DNA of 64,000 bases from Crotophaga sulcirostris (lineage: Eukaryota; Chordata; Aves; Cuculiformes; Crotophagidae), in assembly GCA_013397455.1 (NCBI GenBank), contig VYZB01000172.1, forward strand, positions 434,001-498,000, given 5' to 3'. Positions 49,401 through 62,660 of the stretch are shown in pieces (positions within the stretch are counted from its first letter, which is position 1; each line of letters begins with the position of its first letter). Below the pieces are notes generated by a model. The model did no database searches. It was not told the origin of the DNA and worked only from the letters and a program-made list of their open reading frames with translations. The position numbers and the translations under genes are program-made.

Positions 49401-50227
49401 CCAAAACCTGGAATAGTAAGACTATGGTTTTATATTTTAATTCTGTCTGTAAAAGGTGCATGAATGCCATGCTCTAGGCATCACTGAAATGAGCCTGAGA
49501 CACAGAGGCTATTTGTCAAACTTCTTGAAATCACAAGGGCTACAGTGAAAGAAACACTTAGAAAGTTGTCAGAGGTATTTATTATAAGAGCCGAATGTTT
49601 CTGTGTTCCTGAACTTTAAAGGTAAAATCTGCCTTCAAAAAAGTTCCAGAAGAATTTTTAACCATATATTGGGCATTACCATTTTCTTTAAGAAGAGAAG
49701 TTTTTGAAACTGACTACATCAGAGAAAAGATTTTTCATGCAATTTAGTATGAGTTCTTTAGATTTTCCAGTTCAAACAAGTTTGTATCCCTTTATCAACA
49801 AGAAGTGAAGGAAAACGAGGACCAGGCTCTTTGGAAGCAGATCACTAGTGAGTCCTGCAACACCCCCCTGAGGTTCAGCCAGCCCCCTTCTCCTTTAGGT
49901 AGTCCACAAATACAACAGAACAAACTATTCAAGCCTCAAAAGAAGGGACCTGAGTGATACTTGGAGCAGGTGTGGGACTACTGAAGGCCAAAAATCATCT
50001 CAGTGAACATCTCAGCTGGAAATGTCTCACGCATAGATGTGTACTTTACTGCACTAACACAGCTTTGCTAGATGAGGGAAAGGCCTCAGCACTCACCTTC
50101 TCCTCCTAACCCTGGTCTCCTCCTGTACCCAGAGCAGGGCTGCATCCACTCTAGTGCAAGTTGCCCATCTTCTGCTCAACAAGATTCAGCTGAACCATTC
50201 ATGTCTTAAGAGTAAAGGCAGCTGCAG

Positions 50228-50290
50228 TAGGTCAGATCAATAGTCAATTTAGTCTCATACTCTATCTCCAACATTGGCCAAAAGCTGTCA
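50228..50290 (-). repeat. Old amniote CR1-family 3' UTR fragment (copy A)
   Basis: TAGGTCAGATCAATAGTC, TTAGTCTCATACTCTATC and TCCAACATTGGCCAAAAGC line up with the widespread amniote repeat block that reads roughly 'ggtcagaccaatggtccatctagtccagtatcctgtctccaacagtggccaa', known to me from reptile genomes as antisense CR1-family 3' sequence. Many point changes; similarity fades after 50290. Copy B is at 61238-61316. Confidence 0.5.
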
Positions 50291-53200
50291 CCTTGAGAAG
50301 ACTAAGGACTAGCCACAAGACTTTCCCTGAGACCTCTCTCATGTACCGTATGTGGTTGAGGAATTTCTTGAGCCAGGCATGTTTCTAGATGTTTAGATCT
50401 TCATTGTGTCTTACCAACATCTGTGTGTCTTGTTGATATTCCTTCTTCTACTCTGTGAAATAGGAGGTCTGTCCCCAGGCAGGTTAGCATGGCTATGCTG
50501 ACCTATTTCACTCAGTCCCCAGAGGCTGAAACGAGAAAGTAGAGCAGGTGTCTTGATTATCAAATACTGGTTTGGGTTTGCTCCCATTCAAAAAAAAGGT
50601 CTTCCACGAGTCTTTAAAATGGGAAAAAAAAAAACCAACCTCCTCTAGTTTAAAAGAAGATCTCAAGTGAAGGATAAAGAATTCCCAAGTGAAATGGCTT
50701 GTCCTGAAAGGTAGATGCGTTGCCAGGTAGGATCGAGACAACCATCATAGGGTGGGGGTTGTAGGAAGGAAAACACTGGTGTGAGTGGGAATGGCTGCTA
50801 GCCTTGAGGTGGCAATCAGTTCTGGAAAGAAACGGGATTGAAGTTCAGCTGTTCTTACCTTACCACACGAAGTACTGAAAGGCTCCACTACAATGAGTCA
50901 GAAGAGGGGCTGTTATATATGGAGTAGAGCTTTTCCTCTTGGAAATAAACTAGCTCAGGGTCTTAATGAGCAGTCTGGAGAAGGTGAACAAGGGATTGTT
51001 ATTCAGCTTCATAATATATCGCAATGAAGAAGCAGGAGGAAACTGGGGAAATTATCAGGTGGTAGTTTTAAAAAGATACATAAGGAATTGCTCTTTCACA
51101 CATACATACATAAGGTGTGAAACTCACTAATCTGAGACATTGCTGATGCCAAAAATAAGACTGGGTGAAGAAGAAAATGAAAAAAAAAAAGATTCAACAA
51201 GGCCTCTTAAACACATGATGAATACACATGAAGTCCATGAACTACAGACTGCTAGAAAGTAGGACAAGATCAGTGAAAATATCACCCTGTGCTCCCTGAC
51301 TTCTCATAAGTTTTCCTTAAACCTCTGCTAGTAGCCATTATGGTGAGAAGATTCTGAGTGAGATGAACTTTCAGACTGACCCTGAATTGCCATTCTTATT
51401 CCCTAAATTCAATAGAGATTTTCAGCAACCACTTGTAACAGCATTTGCTTCTGCTGTCACTGTTCTAATGGAGTGTGCCAAGATGTATGGAAATTAATTA
51501 TCCTTTTTTATTTCTGGAATGTAGGCTGTGGGGATCTGACATTTAATGCATCAAATGCTCTGCATACATTCTATATCGGGTAAGTGCACTTCTCACAACT
51601 TCATCAACAAGTTATGGTTCACAGTCCTGATATGATTATAACATTAATTCCTACTGTCAGAGTGTGTTTACTGCACCAGCTTCATGAAGATGGCTCAGAG
51701 CCACCAAGTGCAGAGAAGTTTTGGTTCCTCTAATCAGTGACAAACCATAATCTAAACTCGGAGGAGAAAGTCCTACTTTTTCACTATCTCACTTGTCAGG
51801 GGAAAAAATAACACATTCCTTTGAAACGACTGCATTTAAGAAATCCTCCATCAGGATTTAATAATGGAAGACGATAATATCTTTATCTTTCTGTTGTGCT
51901 CTGGTCACAAACCATTTGACAAATGTTATCTGGCAGGCTGTAGGAAAGCCGTATTTTTCTGTAGGCCAAGCTTTTTGCAAGCCAAAATGCATTCATTCTT
52001 CTTAGGGCACATCTTTCTTCTATCCCCATTCCCTGCCACTTCAGTGCTCCCCAGTCACTGCTCACTACGATCTCCATTCCCTACATCACACGTGTTCCTT
52101 TCTGCCCTGGTCTTCACCTCGTCTCTTACCATCTGCCTATGAACACGGCCCAACCTCTCCCTCACCAGCTTGCCTTTCCCCCTGCCCCATGCAAGTGTGC
52201 TTGGGCCACCACTTTCACGTAAGGCTAGCAGGAGAATTGGGACAGAGCAGAGTTCAGGATGCCTAGGCCAGGCAGACCAGGACATCATTCACCACTAGCC
52301 ACTGCCTCAGTTAAGTCAACTGCAGTGTGTTACATGGTTTTGGGTGCCAGAGAGGACCAGAGACGTTGCAAGACATCTCTTCCTCTGTCTCTATCAACTG
52401 TGGAAAATGCCTACTGAAAGCACACCAACCCAATGTGTCTCCTAAACTGAGGCTGGAGATTTGAATTTGACCACATACCAGAGGTTTTCTATTCTTCCTC
52501 CTCCCTCCCTATTGCATGAGCTTTGTGAACAATTGTCCTGCCTCCTTTTCCTTTTGAGGCATCCTTCAATTCTCTTCCTTTCTCTGCTAATGACTCTGGA
52601 GACCTCACTTTGCCCTAGCAAAGTCATTTTTCTTTTCCCCACTGAGGGGGCATGCTATGCACCCTATGATGTATTATTCAACAGATCTTCGATAACATGG
52701 GAGTAGCAGTCTGAGAGCGTTAATTGGGGTAGCTTCCCACCTTCCCCTTGTTTTCTAAACTCTGGAAAATACTGAAGGGAGGTTTGAAGCTGTGTGTGTG
52801 CTAAGTTTAACTTCTTTTCCTTTTTTTCATTTAGTGGTTTATCCCACCAAAAAATTCTAGTTTTGCCCCTGAACAGCCAGATTTTCCCTGGAAATCTTGG
52901 AGTTAATCAGGTGCAACACTTAAAGTACATCACCACCACTGTGCCTCACAGGCCGGGCCACTTCACCCTAACAATCACTCACTGGGGTGCACCTAGAAGC
53001 AAGGTGCAATGAAAACAAGTCAGTGTTCTATAGAGGCCTTCACTGAAGATGGGAACACAACCTAAAATGCCTTTTCTTCCAGGTTTATGCTCAGCTAACA
53101 CCACCTGCTCCAGAATTTTCAAAAGCTGAGCCATTTGCTGATGAAATAGCTACAGACATTTTGTGCACATTTCATATTTATCAGCATGTTGCTAACAATG

Positions 53201-54055
53201 CAAAAATGAACAGAACAGCAATTTGTAGCTGTGCTCTGATACTGCAGACCTCCTACTTTTTATTTATGATCTTTTTTTCTGTATGGATCTGTCTTAATGA
53301 CACTCATGTATTGACAAAAATCTGCCTTTTATAGACTTGGAATTATTTAGAGGTCAAAAGAATAATTCTTTTAATAACATAGTTTCTGCTCCTTCAGCAA
53401 GAGTATTTATGAAACCATTTTTCTTTTGCTAGGTTATTTCCCTATCTTTAGAACAGCCCATTTCTCTTGCGCTCTGTTAGGCATATTTTAGCAGAAACAA
53501 ATGGATTATTCCCTCGTCACACCTGACCATTTCTCTTGACCTGATCTCTGAAAATAACAAAGTGATGAGCAAAAAGCCACTTAGATTTTAAGTAATAATC
53601 CTTGCTGGAATGTCATTTTTACCTGCTTGGGAGCTGGAATGGCTTAGATAGTTTAGGTAAATTTTCCACAACCCTTTAAGACATATGGAGTGCATATGTA
53701 GTAAATTGTTCCCATCTCAGCACAGAGACCTGGGCTGGCTGTCCCCAGAGCTTCATGTAATCAAGGCTGGTTGCACCCACATTTGAAGAAAGATCATTTC
53801 AAGCTAACTCACACCATTATCCTCCAACATACAATTCAGATATGACCCAGAAGCAGCAAGATAAACGCTACCACATACGTGGCAGCGGCAGGTATTTTAC
53901 GTTAAAACGTACACTTTGTAACTCCATAGGGAAAAGTAGTTTTCCTTCATTTCACCCAGTTCTGGTTCCAACTGGTCACTGGACAATCCTGGCTGCTGGG
54001 CAAGCCTCACAGGATGATAAACATTGCACTCAAACAACGTGTCTCAGTGGTGAGT

Positions 54056-54087
54056 TGATGTTGATGCTGACTGATGTTGATGCTGAC
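54056..54087. repeat. Perfect 16-bp tandem duplication
   Basis: TGATGTTGATGCTGAC occurs twice back to back (54056-54071 and 54072-54087), each unit being itself built of GATGTT/GATGCT words. Confidence 0.92.
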
Positions 54088-54898
54088 TCACTGCATCGGT
54101 TCTGACCAAGGGCTTCACCTCTCTGTTCTGCCCCTTCCCCCCTCCTGTCTGTCCAGGTCATGGACTCTTTGTATGAGCATCCCATCCTCTATATGTTCAC
54201 ACTTGCGAGATCTTAAGCAAAGAGAACTCATACCCTAAATTTTGTAGCAGCTAATGCCATACAAATAATATGGTCATATAAATAATAATATGGCTGTTTA
54301 ACAACAAACATTACATCACACTAAAAGCAATGTGTCTGATGTTAGCAGAATAAAAGAAGGAAGCATTCCAAGGAAAATGAAAGTCTAAAAAAATGCCAAT
54401 AGCCTCCATAAAGTCTAATAACCCAAAAAGACAGAACTAGCCATCGTGCATGCAGGAAATAAGTGACCTTCAAAAACAGCATTTTTATTTCCAGCTTTGG
54501 ACTAAAAACAACTGTCTCAAGTTATAGGATAGAATACCTAAATTCTTAATATTTTCTAAGACTCTGGTGTCTTCTACACAGAGATCATTACTCCATTTGA
54601 AATATTTTAATTTATTAAATGGTAATAGCTCTTTTCACCCCTGTGTCAAGTCTATCATACGAGAAGATAGGCTTATACCAGCAGACTCCATTTTCCAAGA
54701 AATGAGCTGCTTAAAACTAAAGCTTTTGCAGAATATATGTCTAAAATAATCTGGATTTTATTTTGGGTAGGTGTAGGGGGTGGCTATTTCTCAGAAAAAA
54801 AAATAGTTTAGAAAAGATACAGAAAAAGACAGTAGTTGTTATGTTCTCCCACTCCTTTCCCAACACAGACCAGGTTACTCTTTATCATAATTACCCCC

Positions 54899-54937
54899 TT
54901 GTTTTTGTTTTTGTTTCATTTTGGTTTGGTTTTTTTC
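54899..54937. repeat. GTTTTT-rich simple repeat
   Basis: T runs broken by single or double G (TTGTTTTTGTTTTTGTTTC, then TTTTGGTTTGG and a T run). Strand-asymmetric simple sequence. Confidence 0.8.
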
Positions 54938-55249
54938 CCCAAGCAAAATGAAACAAAGAAGAATGAGCTAATCAGGAAAAAGATGTAGCTGAAGATATCG
55001 CTTGAGAACTTGTGTTAAATATACTTGCGAAATAGTGATATGATCAAACTATCTTTCTTTTTGAACTAGAAGAATAGATGACCTCCATAAAAAAAACTGC
55101 AGGTTTTTTTTCCACTTTTTACTATTTCTAATAAGGGATTTTTGAATAGTTTTTAACTACCAGAAAACTCAAAAGAAGTTTGATGCAAGATCAAAACAGA
55201 CTGTAACCTCTCCAGTTAGTTTTACGTTCGTGGTGGTATTCATACCTGT

Positions 55250-55700
55250 TTCATTTTACTTTGTTCCAGGGTCCAGTGCCAGTACTCAGGAGGGATATGA
55301 GTCAGAGTGAACCCACTGTAGGCGATGCCCTTGCTGATGGGATACTGTCCCCTGGGGTCTGAGCTAGGTGGGCAGAGCCAGGGGCAGGTGACAGGCTCCA
55401 ATGACAGCCCTGACATGGCCAGTGTTGAGCCAGGTCCATGGTCCAGGAAAGGTCCAGTTGGAAGCAGCAGGAGGCAGGGTTGGAGTTGGACCCTCCAGCA
55501 CTGTGTGTCCAAGGTCCATCCAGATACGACCTGAGGCTAGGCTGGAGACAAACTGCGGGCAGTGAGGGCCTGTGTAGGGCAGGGCTGGATGGTGTGCCCC
55601 ACCCAGAGCTGGCAGGAGCCACTGGGCCCATGGCTGTAGGGAGCAGGTGGAAGTCCCCAGCAAGGCTGCCTAGGGCCACTGTGATCTATTAGTGCCCTCA
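55250..55700. other. GC-rich patch with overlapping open frames
   Basis: About 450 bases markedly richer in G+C than the neighbouring DNA, with recurring words such as GGTCCA, CCAGG and GGCAGGGCTGG. Because stops are rare at high G+C, several frames stay open on both strands (125 codons at 55302-55679 minus, others of 69-99 codons). None resembles a known protein. It could be an isolated GC-rich exon, a decayed minisatellite, or a GC-rich piece of an unrecognised retroelement. CpGs are few, so it is not a classical CpG-island promoter. Confidence 0.5.
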
Positions 55701-58700
55701 AGGAGCCTGGCATCTCATCTGAAATTGTGAAATGATGCCATGATCCAGCTCATTGGTATGAATCACAGTGTTTCTCTTTGTTGCCTTTGCTGGAGAACAC
55801 TAGGGGAAAAAATCCAAACTGGTTCTGCCTTGGCCATAAAATGCAAAGCTTGGACATGGAGCAAAATCTGGACTCCCCAGAGTTTCAGTAAAGTAAGACC
55901 TGGATTTAGATTTAGGCCTATTTCTCTTTTATCTGTTTACTTTTCTTCAAGGGCTGTCCTGAGTTAGGGGGAAAAAAAAGAAAAACAAGAAGCTCTCTAA
56001 CCTCAATCTGAATTCAGATCTAGTCATGCTGCTTTCTAATTTTTCTTCTCCATTCTCTGAAAACCCCTCCCTTCCCTCTTAACATGAAATAGTCTAATAA
56101 ACTCATTGTTCACCAATTCTTTTTTTTTTTTTCTTTTTATACTCCATCACTTCACACCTGCCACCTTCTGACTGAATGGCCCTTCTTAGCCTAAAAGTTA
56201 GAAATGGAATCAAAGAAAGAAAAGGATGAGAGGAAGGATGGCTCTCAAGCATTTCAGTCATGCTAATACAGCATGGAGCACAATCAGGAGCTTCCAGGGA
56301 AGAGCTGATTAATAATGAGAGGAATACAAGTATTAATTTCATAGACGTACATTATTTCTTGCACAGATTTAAAATTTAAGGCTTAAGGCTGTAGAGAAGC
56401 AGTAAAGGGAGCAGAACAACACCGTAAAGCAGGCAGAGGTTATAGCCAGTTATTGACAGCACAATCATCATAAGCAATTGTAAAGCAACTGAACACAGCC
56501 ATAAAAACTCATCCGTCACATACCCGAAGCCACGGACCCTGTGTTAGGATTATATTGAAGTGAGATACAATAATGCCACAGTGTTTCCAGTATTTATTGA
56601 CATTCTGGTCTTGAGTATTAAGAGCTGCCAGAATGCATCTGTGTATTCAGAGGAAGACAATGATATTCCCTACTCCGTCTCAGTTGTACTTAACAGCTTA
56701 CTTGGACCACAGTGCAGGTGAAAATGAGAAAAGCAAAGGAATGTGACATTAGAGCATCAGCAGCTCAAATAGGACCAGGCAGTCCAGAGCCATCAGCTAG
56801 AATAGGACCAGAAAACCAATTACTAACTACATGACAATACAGTATGACCTCAATTCACAGTAATATGTACTGCATATGGGTGTAACACAAGCCAGCTTTG
56901 ACCTATAAGGTTTGCAATACAAACATTAGAGGACAAACAACAGGTGAAGATAGAAATGATGGTGGAGTACAGTTACACATACAGATGGTGGAGTTACAGG
57001 AGTAAGATAGCATGGATCTAAACACTAAGAAGCATCAGCACATTTGAGGCTTGTGGGATTCCTGAGCATCACAAACATCAAAGCAAATTTTAAGGAAATT
57101 CTGAAATGAGGATGAAGAGGAAAGCAGTTGTCCTTAAAGAAGATACTCTAGTCTAGACTATGTATCTCTTTGATAAATATTATCTTCAAGTGTTGCTAAA
57201 CCCATTTGATTTTTAGTGGTTTTCACTTCTAGGTTCCCTTCAGAATTATTTGCAATACTCGAAGTCTCATCCTCCGCTGTCATTCACCGAAGTACACCTC
57301 CAATAATCCAAGAACATCAGAACCCACATTTATACAGTACCCAATCAAAATACAAATTTGAATTACTTGCCTACAGCCATTAGCAGGACCAAGTCCTGCC
57401 CACCAGTTCAGAGTTAAAAACATTCGACTACGCTCCCTCTTGAAAACTAAGGCTTGGTAATTATTTTCTACTTGTAATTATTCCAGGCTTCTTGCTTCTT
57501 TACGTGTTATCATGGTCCACGTGGGCAGAGTAAGCTGCAAGACTTTTCTTGGGGCTTTCCTTGCTGAATAGGCTCAGGTAACACGACTCATTAGTTCTTG
57601 TCTGATGTCAGAGCTGATGAATGCCTTTTTCCCTTGAAAAATTGTAATGAGCAGAGAAAGCACAACAACATAAATCTGCGGCAGTAACAGTGACTGTGGC
57701 CAGAATCAGGAACAGCTCATGCTTAACCGAAGTCTGAATGAGTGTTTGGGATTGCTCATCTTTGAAACTCACAGCCCAGTGCTGGTGGAGATACACGTAC
57801 TTCCAGCTCTCATCACCACCCTCTGGTTATTCAACAAGACGAAAAATGACCTTATTGACTCTAAAGACCTCTCAGTGCCAGCCATCCCCAAAAAGCAGCA
57901 AGTTTCATTGTGCGTTGGGACATTAATTTTAAAAAGACACTTCAAAGGCATGCAAGCACACTGCATGACCCAGAGCAGTCAGTTTTCTTCTGTTCTTTGA
58001 GGAAATTGCTAACCCAATTTCAATCCTGCAGATAAAAGTATTTCATGGTTCCAAAACCTCTCTCTTTCAAGTGGGGTTTAAGCACAATCACGGGAAAGTC
58101 TGCATCTTACGTTTGTGACCACAGAATTTACTCAGTGTCTGTTTCATCTCTGAGTTTTAAAAAAAGAAAGGAAAATTATTTAATCTCATCAGTACCTTTC
58201 TTGTTAATCTCAAAATGGAGGCTAAATAAAGTTAATCCCCAACAAAACAGATCCCTGAGATTTGAACGAAAAAGTCTAGCACAAGGACCAGGAAAGCTGA
58301 CTGCTGAGGCAACATTTCTGTGACTTTTCTAATATGAAACAGCCTTCTCACAATAATCGTCTGGTGTGCAGTACATGAAATGCTATGTTACGCATTGCCA
58401 GTTTTTGAGGCCAGGCTGTTGCAATAAGAAATTCACAGGCAGATTTTTTTTTTTTAATAGAATAATAAACTAATATAAAATATAAACTAGTTTTGTTTTT
58501 TTTTTTCCTGAGGTTTTGGTAGCATTTTCTAGCCCCTGAGCTGGGACAGGGTCTGCCACATTGCAGGGGCATGAGCGCCCCTCCTCCTCCTCCTCCTCCT
58601 CAGAGCTGTTCATTCCAGGAGGGGAGGGAAGGTCTATTTTCAAGCCACAGGGACAAGCATGTTCCTACATAGATGATTATCCCCTCCTTTTGGGGTCCAC

Positions 58701-61237
58701 AGCTGGCTTTAACCTCTCGTCAGAACGGTTCATGAGCTGGGGCATATCCCGTGAACTCTGAAATGGTAAAGTCACTGGGAAAGACTCAATGCAGAGCAGC
58801 CTTAGAGGGCAGCAAGGGGTTATTAAAGCCTTGGGCCATGCTCCTTAGCCTCCATTATTTTCTCCTCTGCTCTGGGATAAAGTAAAGCCAAAACTATTCA
58901 TCCACTTGTGAAAGAGAATTCCCTAAGAAAAGCTTCCTGGGGTGCTGTGGAGCAGAAGACAGTGCTGTATAAGCTGCCTCAGCAATTCCAGGGCTTTGCT
59001 TGTGATTTTCACCTCTTTGGTGCAAGAAGTGAGAGCTTCCATAACTTTCAGCCTCCTGGGAGAGCCACACAGCACCTGTCAAGTCATTAGGGATTTTCAT
59101 TGCTTGCATAATGGTGTGTAGGAGTTTAATGTAACCTATTCACTGAGCACCCTGACAGGTGATACGGGATTGTAGCAGAAACTTAAAGAAGAAGTGAAAG
59201 CCAAGCAGACGTCCTTGCTGCCAACACATCAGTATTTCTATGACAGGTTAGTGGAGGATTCAGAAGGAACCACTTTGCCTTTAAATTCTTTCCCTTCAAA
59301 CAAGTGCCAGCTCTGTTTACAAAATTACATGCTGCTGCCTAAAGCAGTCTGTACAATTTTGCAGCAATCACGTTATTAACTGGTGTCTCTCATTAACCAC
59401 TGCTGATTCACGGCTTTGTGCTGACAAAATAAAACGATCATTGTGATGTTGATCATCATATTCGGAGTTTTGCTGAGATGGCCACATTGGAGATATTGAC
59501 TCCCATCGATACCTTCCTTTGCCTCTGAATTTCAATAGCACAGACTGCAAAGCAGCTCCCTGAAAACAGACTGTTGTCGCTATAGATTACTATCTGAAAT
59601 TAATACCGGTTTTGCCTGGCAGTCAAACTCGTAATGCTTCCTAGGAACTCTCAGACACACGTTTATATATCTGACAATTACAGCAACCATACAATTTTTT
59701 TTAATATTTTCCTGAGGCTTTCTGAGCAAATCAGCCCATGGCAGCTTGAAGCTCTTCCAACTTGTCTTGCCTCCAAAATGGCTGAACTATCTTCTAGAGC
59801 CAAAGAAAGTACATCCCTGGCTCCAGCCTGCCCAGAGCAAATGATAGGAATGCTTTTTTTGAGTCCACAGTCCAGAGCTCATCTGCACTTATGGAGGGAT
59901 TTAGCTTTTTCAATTTCCCTTCTACAACAGGTTGAATGTTTGCCAAGTGGGGAGCTTTATTTCCCATCAGGAATTCACAGGCAAACCATCCATGTTTGCT
60001 TTGTTTCTTGTAAGCAAGGGGGTACCCCCAGGACTACTGAGGAGCAGCCATCCCTGCTGCCATAGCCAGCCAGGACAACCTCAGGGGGAGCACTTGCCAC
60101 CCTCCTTGGCTCCAAATGGCCTTGTGGCAGAGAACCACTCTGTGGTTTGCTAGGTCTCCTTTTTTAACGCTTTTCTTCCTTCATGAACTCTCATTGAAAA
60201 TATTTGAAGACATACTTATCTGTAGTCCTGTTTTTCATACCACATATCCAGAACTGCCAGAACACAACTAACTTGAAAACTTCTAGTCACCTTCTCCTCG
60301 GGATGGTGCCACCTCACACCACACACCTTATTGCTCAGCCAGATGCTTTCTTTCACTCAAAACAAGTCTCTTCACTGGACTATCCCCCTCAGTGAAATGC
60401 TCCCTGCTTTGTTTTCCTGCCCCTATGCCAGCATAGATGCTGGCAGCATCACAGCCCTCTTCCTGAAGGCTGCCATCCCAGGTCTGAGTGACCGTCTGCA
60501 TCCTGCACTGCCCATGAGCATATAACAAGGTGCCACAGATTGCAGCTGAGAGCAGTTATTCACTTCACTTCCCCCCATTTACCTCAATTCCCTCATCTGT
60601 AAAACATAGATAGCATTTCTCTAGCTCGTAGGAGATGATGATCGTATTATTTATATCCAGATTCACATTCAGACTACGTAGCTATAAACACCTAGCAATA
60701 GTACATAAATGTCATTATTGTAACTACTCACGAGAACGTGGGAGGATTTGTGTAAGGGCACAAACAGACAGTTTCAGCGGAGGAGGAAAGCATTTCTATT
60801 CTGCATGGATCTGAACAAAACATATATGGCAAAAATTAATCCTGGCATGCCTTTTTTAGGTCTCTCTTGCCGACTATTGCAAGAAATTATTTCTGTTGGA
60901 AAGTTTAACGTTTACATTAGTCTTTGATTTGAATGAGACACAGAAACAAGGTAGTGAGAGAGGCAAACGCTTCTATGGTGTTTGCCACTGCTTTTTCCTA
61001 ACGCCTGCTCTAGCTTACAATATGCAAATAAGCAGATTTTTTTCCTCCTTCAGAAATCCCTTTCAATCCCTGTAAAACAACAGTGGTGTCTGGTGAAGGT
61101 CTGAATCATGGGCAAACACCTGTCCCCAGTCTCAGGGCTTTCAGAGCAGCTCAGACAGAGCTGGGTCAATAGACACACCAGGTCATGCCCAATTGACTCC
61201 AAAGGTTTTCTGCAGAGACTCCAGAAAGACAGGGTTG
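55701..61237. other. Noncoding DNA, no gene recognised
   Basis: Unique sequence with a few simple repeats (13 T at 56120-56132, 12 T at 58444-58455, TCC repeat at 58578-58601). The largest frame (59634-60065 plus, 143 codons) has no recognisable domain and no supporting splice or promoter context; I treat it as chance. Confidence 0.55.
58578..58601. repeat. TCC trinucleotide microsatellite
   Basis: About seven TCC units in a 24-base pyrimidine-only run. A clean short microsatellite, likely polymorphic in the population. Confidence 0.92.
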
Positions 61238-61316
61238 CTCTATTGGATCAAATCAATGGGGCATTCAGTCCAGGATCCTGTTTCCAATGGTAGACAATAC
61301 CAGATGCTTCAGAGGT
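61238..61316 (-). repeat. Old amniote CR1-family 3' UTR fragment (copy B)
   Basis: GCTCTATTGGATCAAATCAA, GCATTCAGTCCAGGATCCTG, TTTCCAATGG and GACAATACCAGATGCTTCAG match, block by block, the same amniote repeat as copy A, here with its further segment 'aatgccagatgcttcagagg'. Better preserved than copy A. Similarity ends shortly after CAGAGG. Confidence 0.6.
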
Positions 61317-62562
61317 TAGATGCCATTTAAGCCCCAGTGATTTCTTTGTACAATAAATTTGAATGGTGCGGAATTATATTGCAACATGCTGAGAAGAAAA
61401 TTGAAGATATGGAAATTGCATTTTGTGGCTGAAATGCAATTCAGACCAAAGATATTACAAACTAGAGGGCCGTGAGAAATGGTTTGAAGGTCTGGAAAAG
61501 CAGAATTGTGAAATCCTGTGCGGTAGTGTAGCCATCTAGTGATCATTTAGAGAAGTCTCTCTTTTCTTGGGAAGACGTGATGCAGCGCATTGAGAGACAG
61601 GGAAGACGATGCTGTTTGAAATGAAGAACTAACGGTGAGGATCTGAGAGTAACAAGAAGCTGTATGTGTGGGGGTAACATTTACAAAGCTGGAAAACAAG
61701 ATTACAAGAGGTTGGTGATTCCGAAGGATCAAAAGGTTTATCTGCAACATGCCTGCCACCTGCAAGAATATTTGCACAATACAAGGAATCAAAAAAACAT
61801 CATCCAGAGAAAGAAGAGCTCACATGCCAGAAGATATTCAGAAGTGCTTGCAAATTGCAGGTGAGCACCTGAAGAGTGAGACTCGCTCAGCAGGACAAAA
61901 ATTCTCTGCCTGGTGCTCACAAGATGCCTATGTAATCTTAGTTGAAAAAAACCAAAAACCTGTAACCAGAAACAAATAACTTTTTCCTGGCTTTCAGATG
62001 GAAGATATTTTTTTTTAGATGAAAAAAATGAAATAATCCCTCAAGTGCAAACTCTCCCAGCGTATCAGGAAAAAGGACTGTGTGTTTGACTGATGCAACA
62101 GGGATAATCACTGTATTGATGCATTTTTGTCTAGGCAAAACATGGCATAAATCAGTAATACGTTGCTGAAACCGAAAGCACTGTGCAGCTTTGTACCACA
62201 TGAAGAAGGTAAAAACAGAAGGAAAGTCTAGAACTAAGAAGCAAGAGTACTAAACCAGAACAAAAGTGAAATGGGCCTGTGCCTTAGCTCTGGCCATGGT
62301 CTGCACCTTACCCCACCACAGCTTTCCTCCAAGCTATGTTCTGTCCCTGACATATCTCTGGTAGCTGAAGATTAGTTTAAGGCTTGAAGTAGGAAGCTTA
62401 AGATATCTGTCCCCCCCTTAATGTTTTTAACAATGGTTGTTATGACCACTCTGGGTATTCTTGATAGGCAGACATAAGAATATCAAGAGAATGCAGTGCG
62501 AGCTACAGTAATTAGCATAATATAATTCAAGCACACAGGCTTAATAAAGTGTTTCAGTATCA
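61317..62562. other. Noncoding DNA between old repeat fragments
   Basis: No recognisable product in the short frames (up to 87 codons). It lies between two pieces resembling different parts of an old CR1 in the same orientation and correct order, so it may include decayed LINE sequence, but the gap is longer than the normal element spacing and I cannot align it. Confidence 0.45.
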
Positions 62563-62660
62563 ACCTGTGGCAATCTGTTCCATAGTTTAATTATAAGCAG
62601 GCAGAGAAAGAAAGTATTTCATTTTTTTCAGTACTAAATTCCCCTTCCTTAGTCTTATCA
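62563..62660 (-). repeat. Old amniote CR1-family fragment
   Basis: CCTGTGGCAATCTGTTCCAT, AGTTTAATTATAAG, GAGAAAGAAAGTATTTCAT and TTTTTCAGTACTAAATT follow the amniote antisense CR1 block 'cctgtggcaatgagttccacagtttaattatgcg..gtgtgaaaaagtatttcctttt..gttttaaat'. This corresponds to the sequence just after the RT C-terminus of the LINE. The following CCTTAGTCTTATCATT may continue it. Confidence 0.6.

Larger units (their letters stand above)
42164..50227. other. Noncoding DNA, no gene recognised
   Basis: Unique AT-rich sequence. The largest frame (46577-47011 minus, 144 codons) is cysteine- and serine-rich without any domain, and another frame covers the same bases on the plus strand; I regard it as chance. 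Small items: an alternating purine-pyrimidine tract at 44829-44853, an octamer motif at 46695-46702 and a candidate conserved noncoding stretch at 49100-49400. Confidence 0.55.
50291..55249. other. Noncoding DNA, no gene recognised
   Basis: Unique sequence, chance-sized frames only (largest 92 codons, 51864-52142). Holds a 16-bp tandem repeat at 54056-54087 and a GTTTTT-type run at 54899-54937. The stretch 53330-53640 is AT-rich, repeat-free and could be a conserved element, but I cannot test this. Confidence 0.58.

Noticed and set aside
59634..60065. 143-codon frame on the plus strand
   Set aside because: Low similarity to anything I know, with another frame overlapping it; likely chance.
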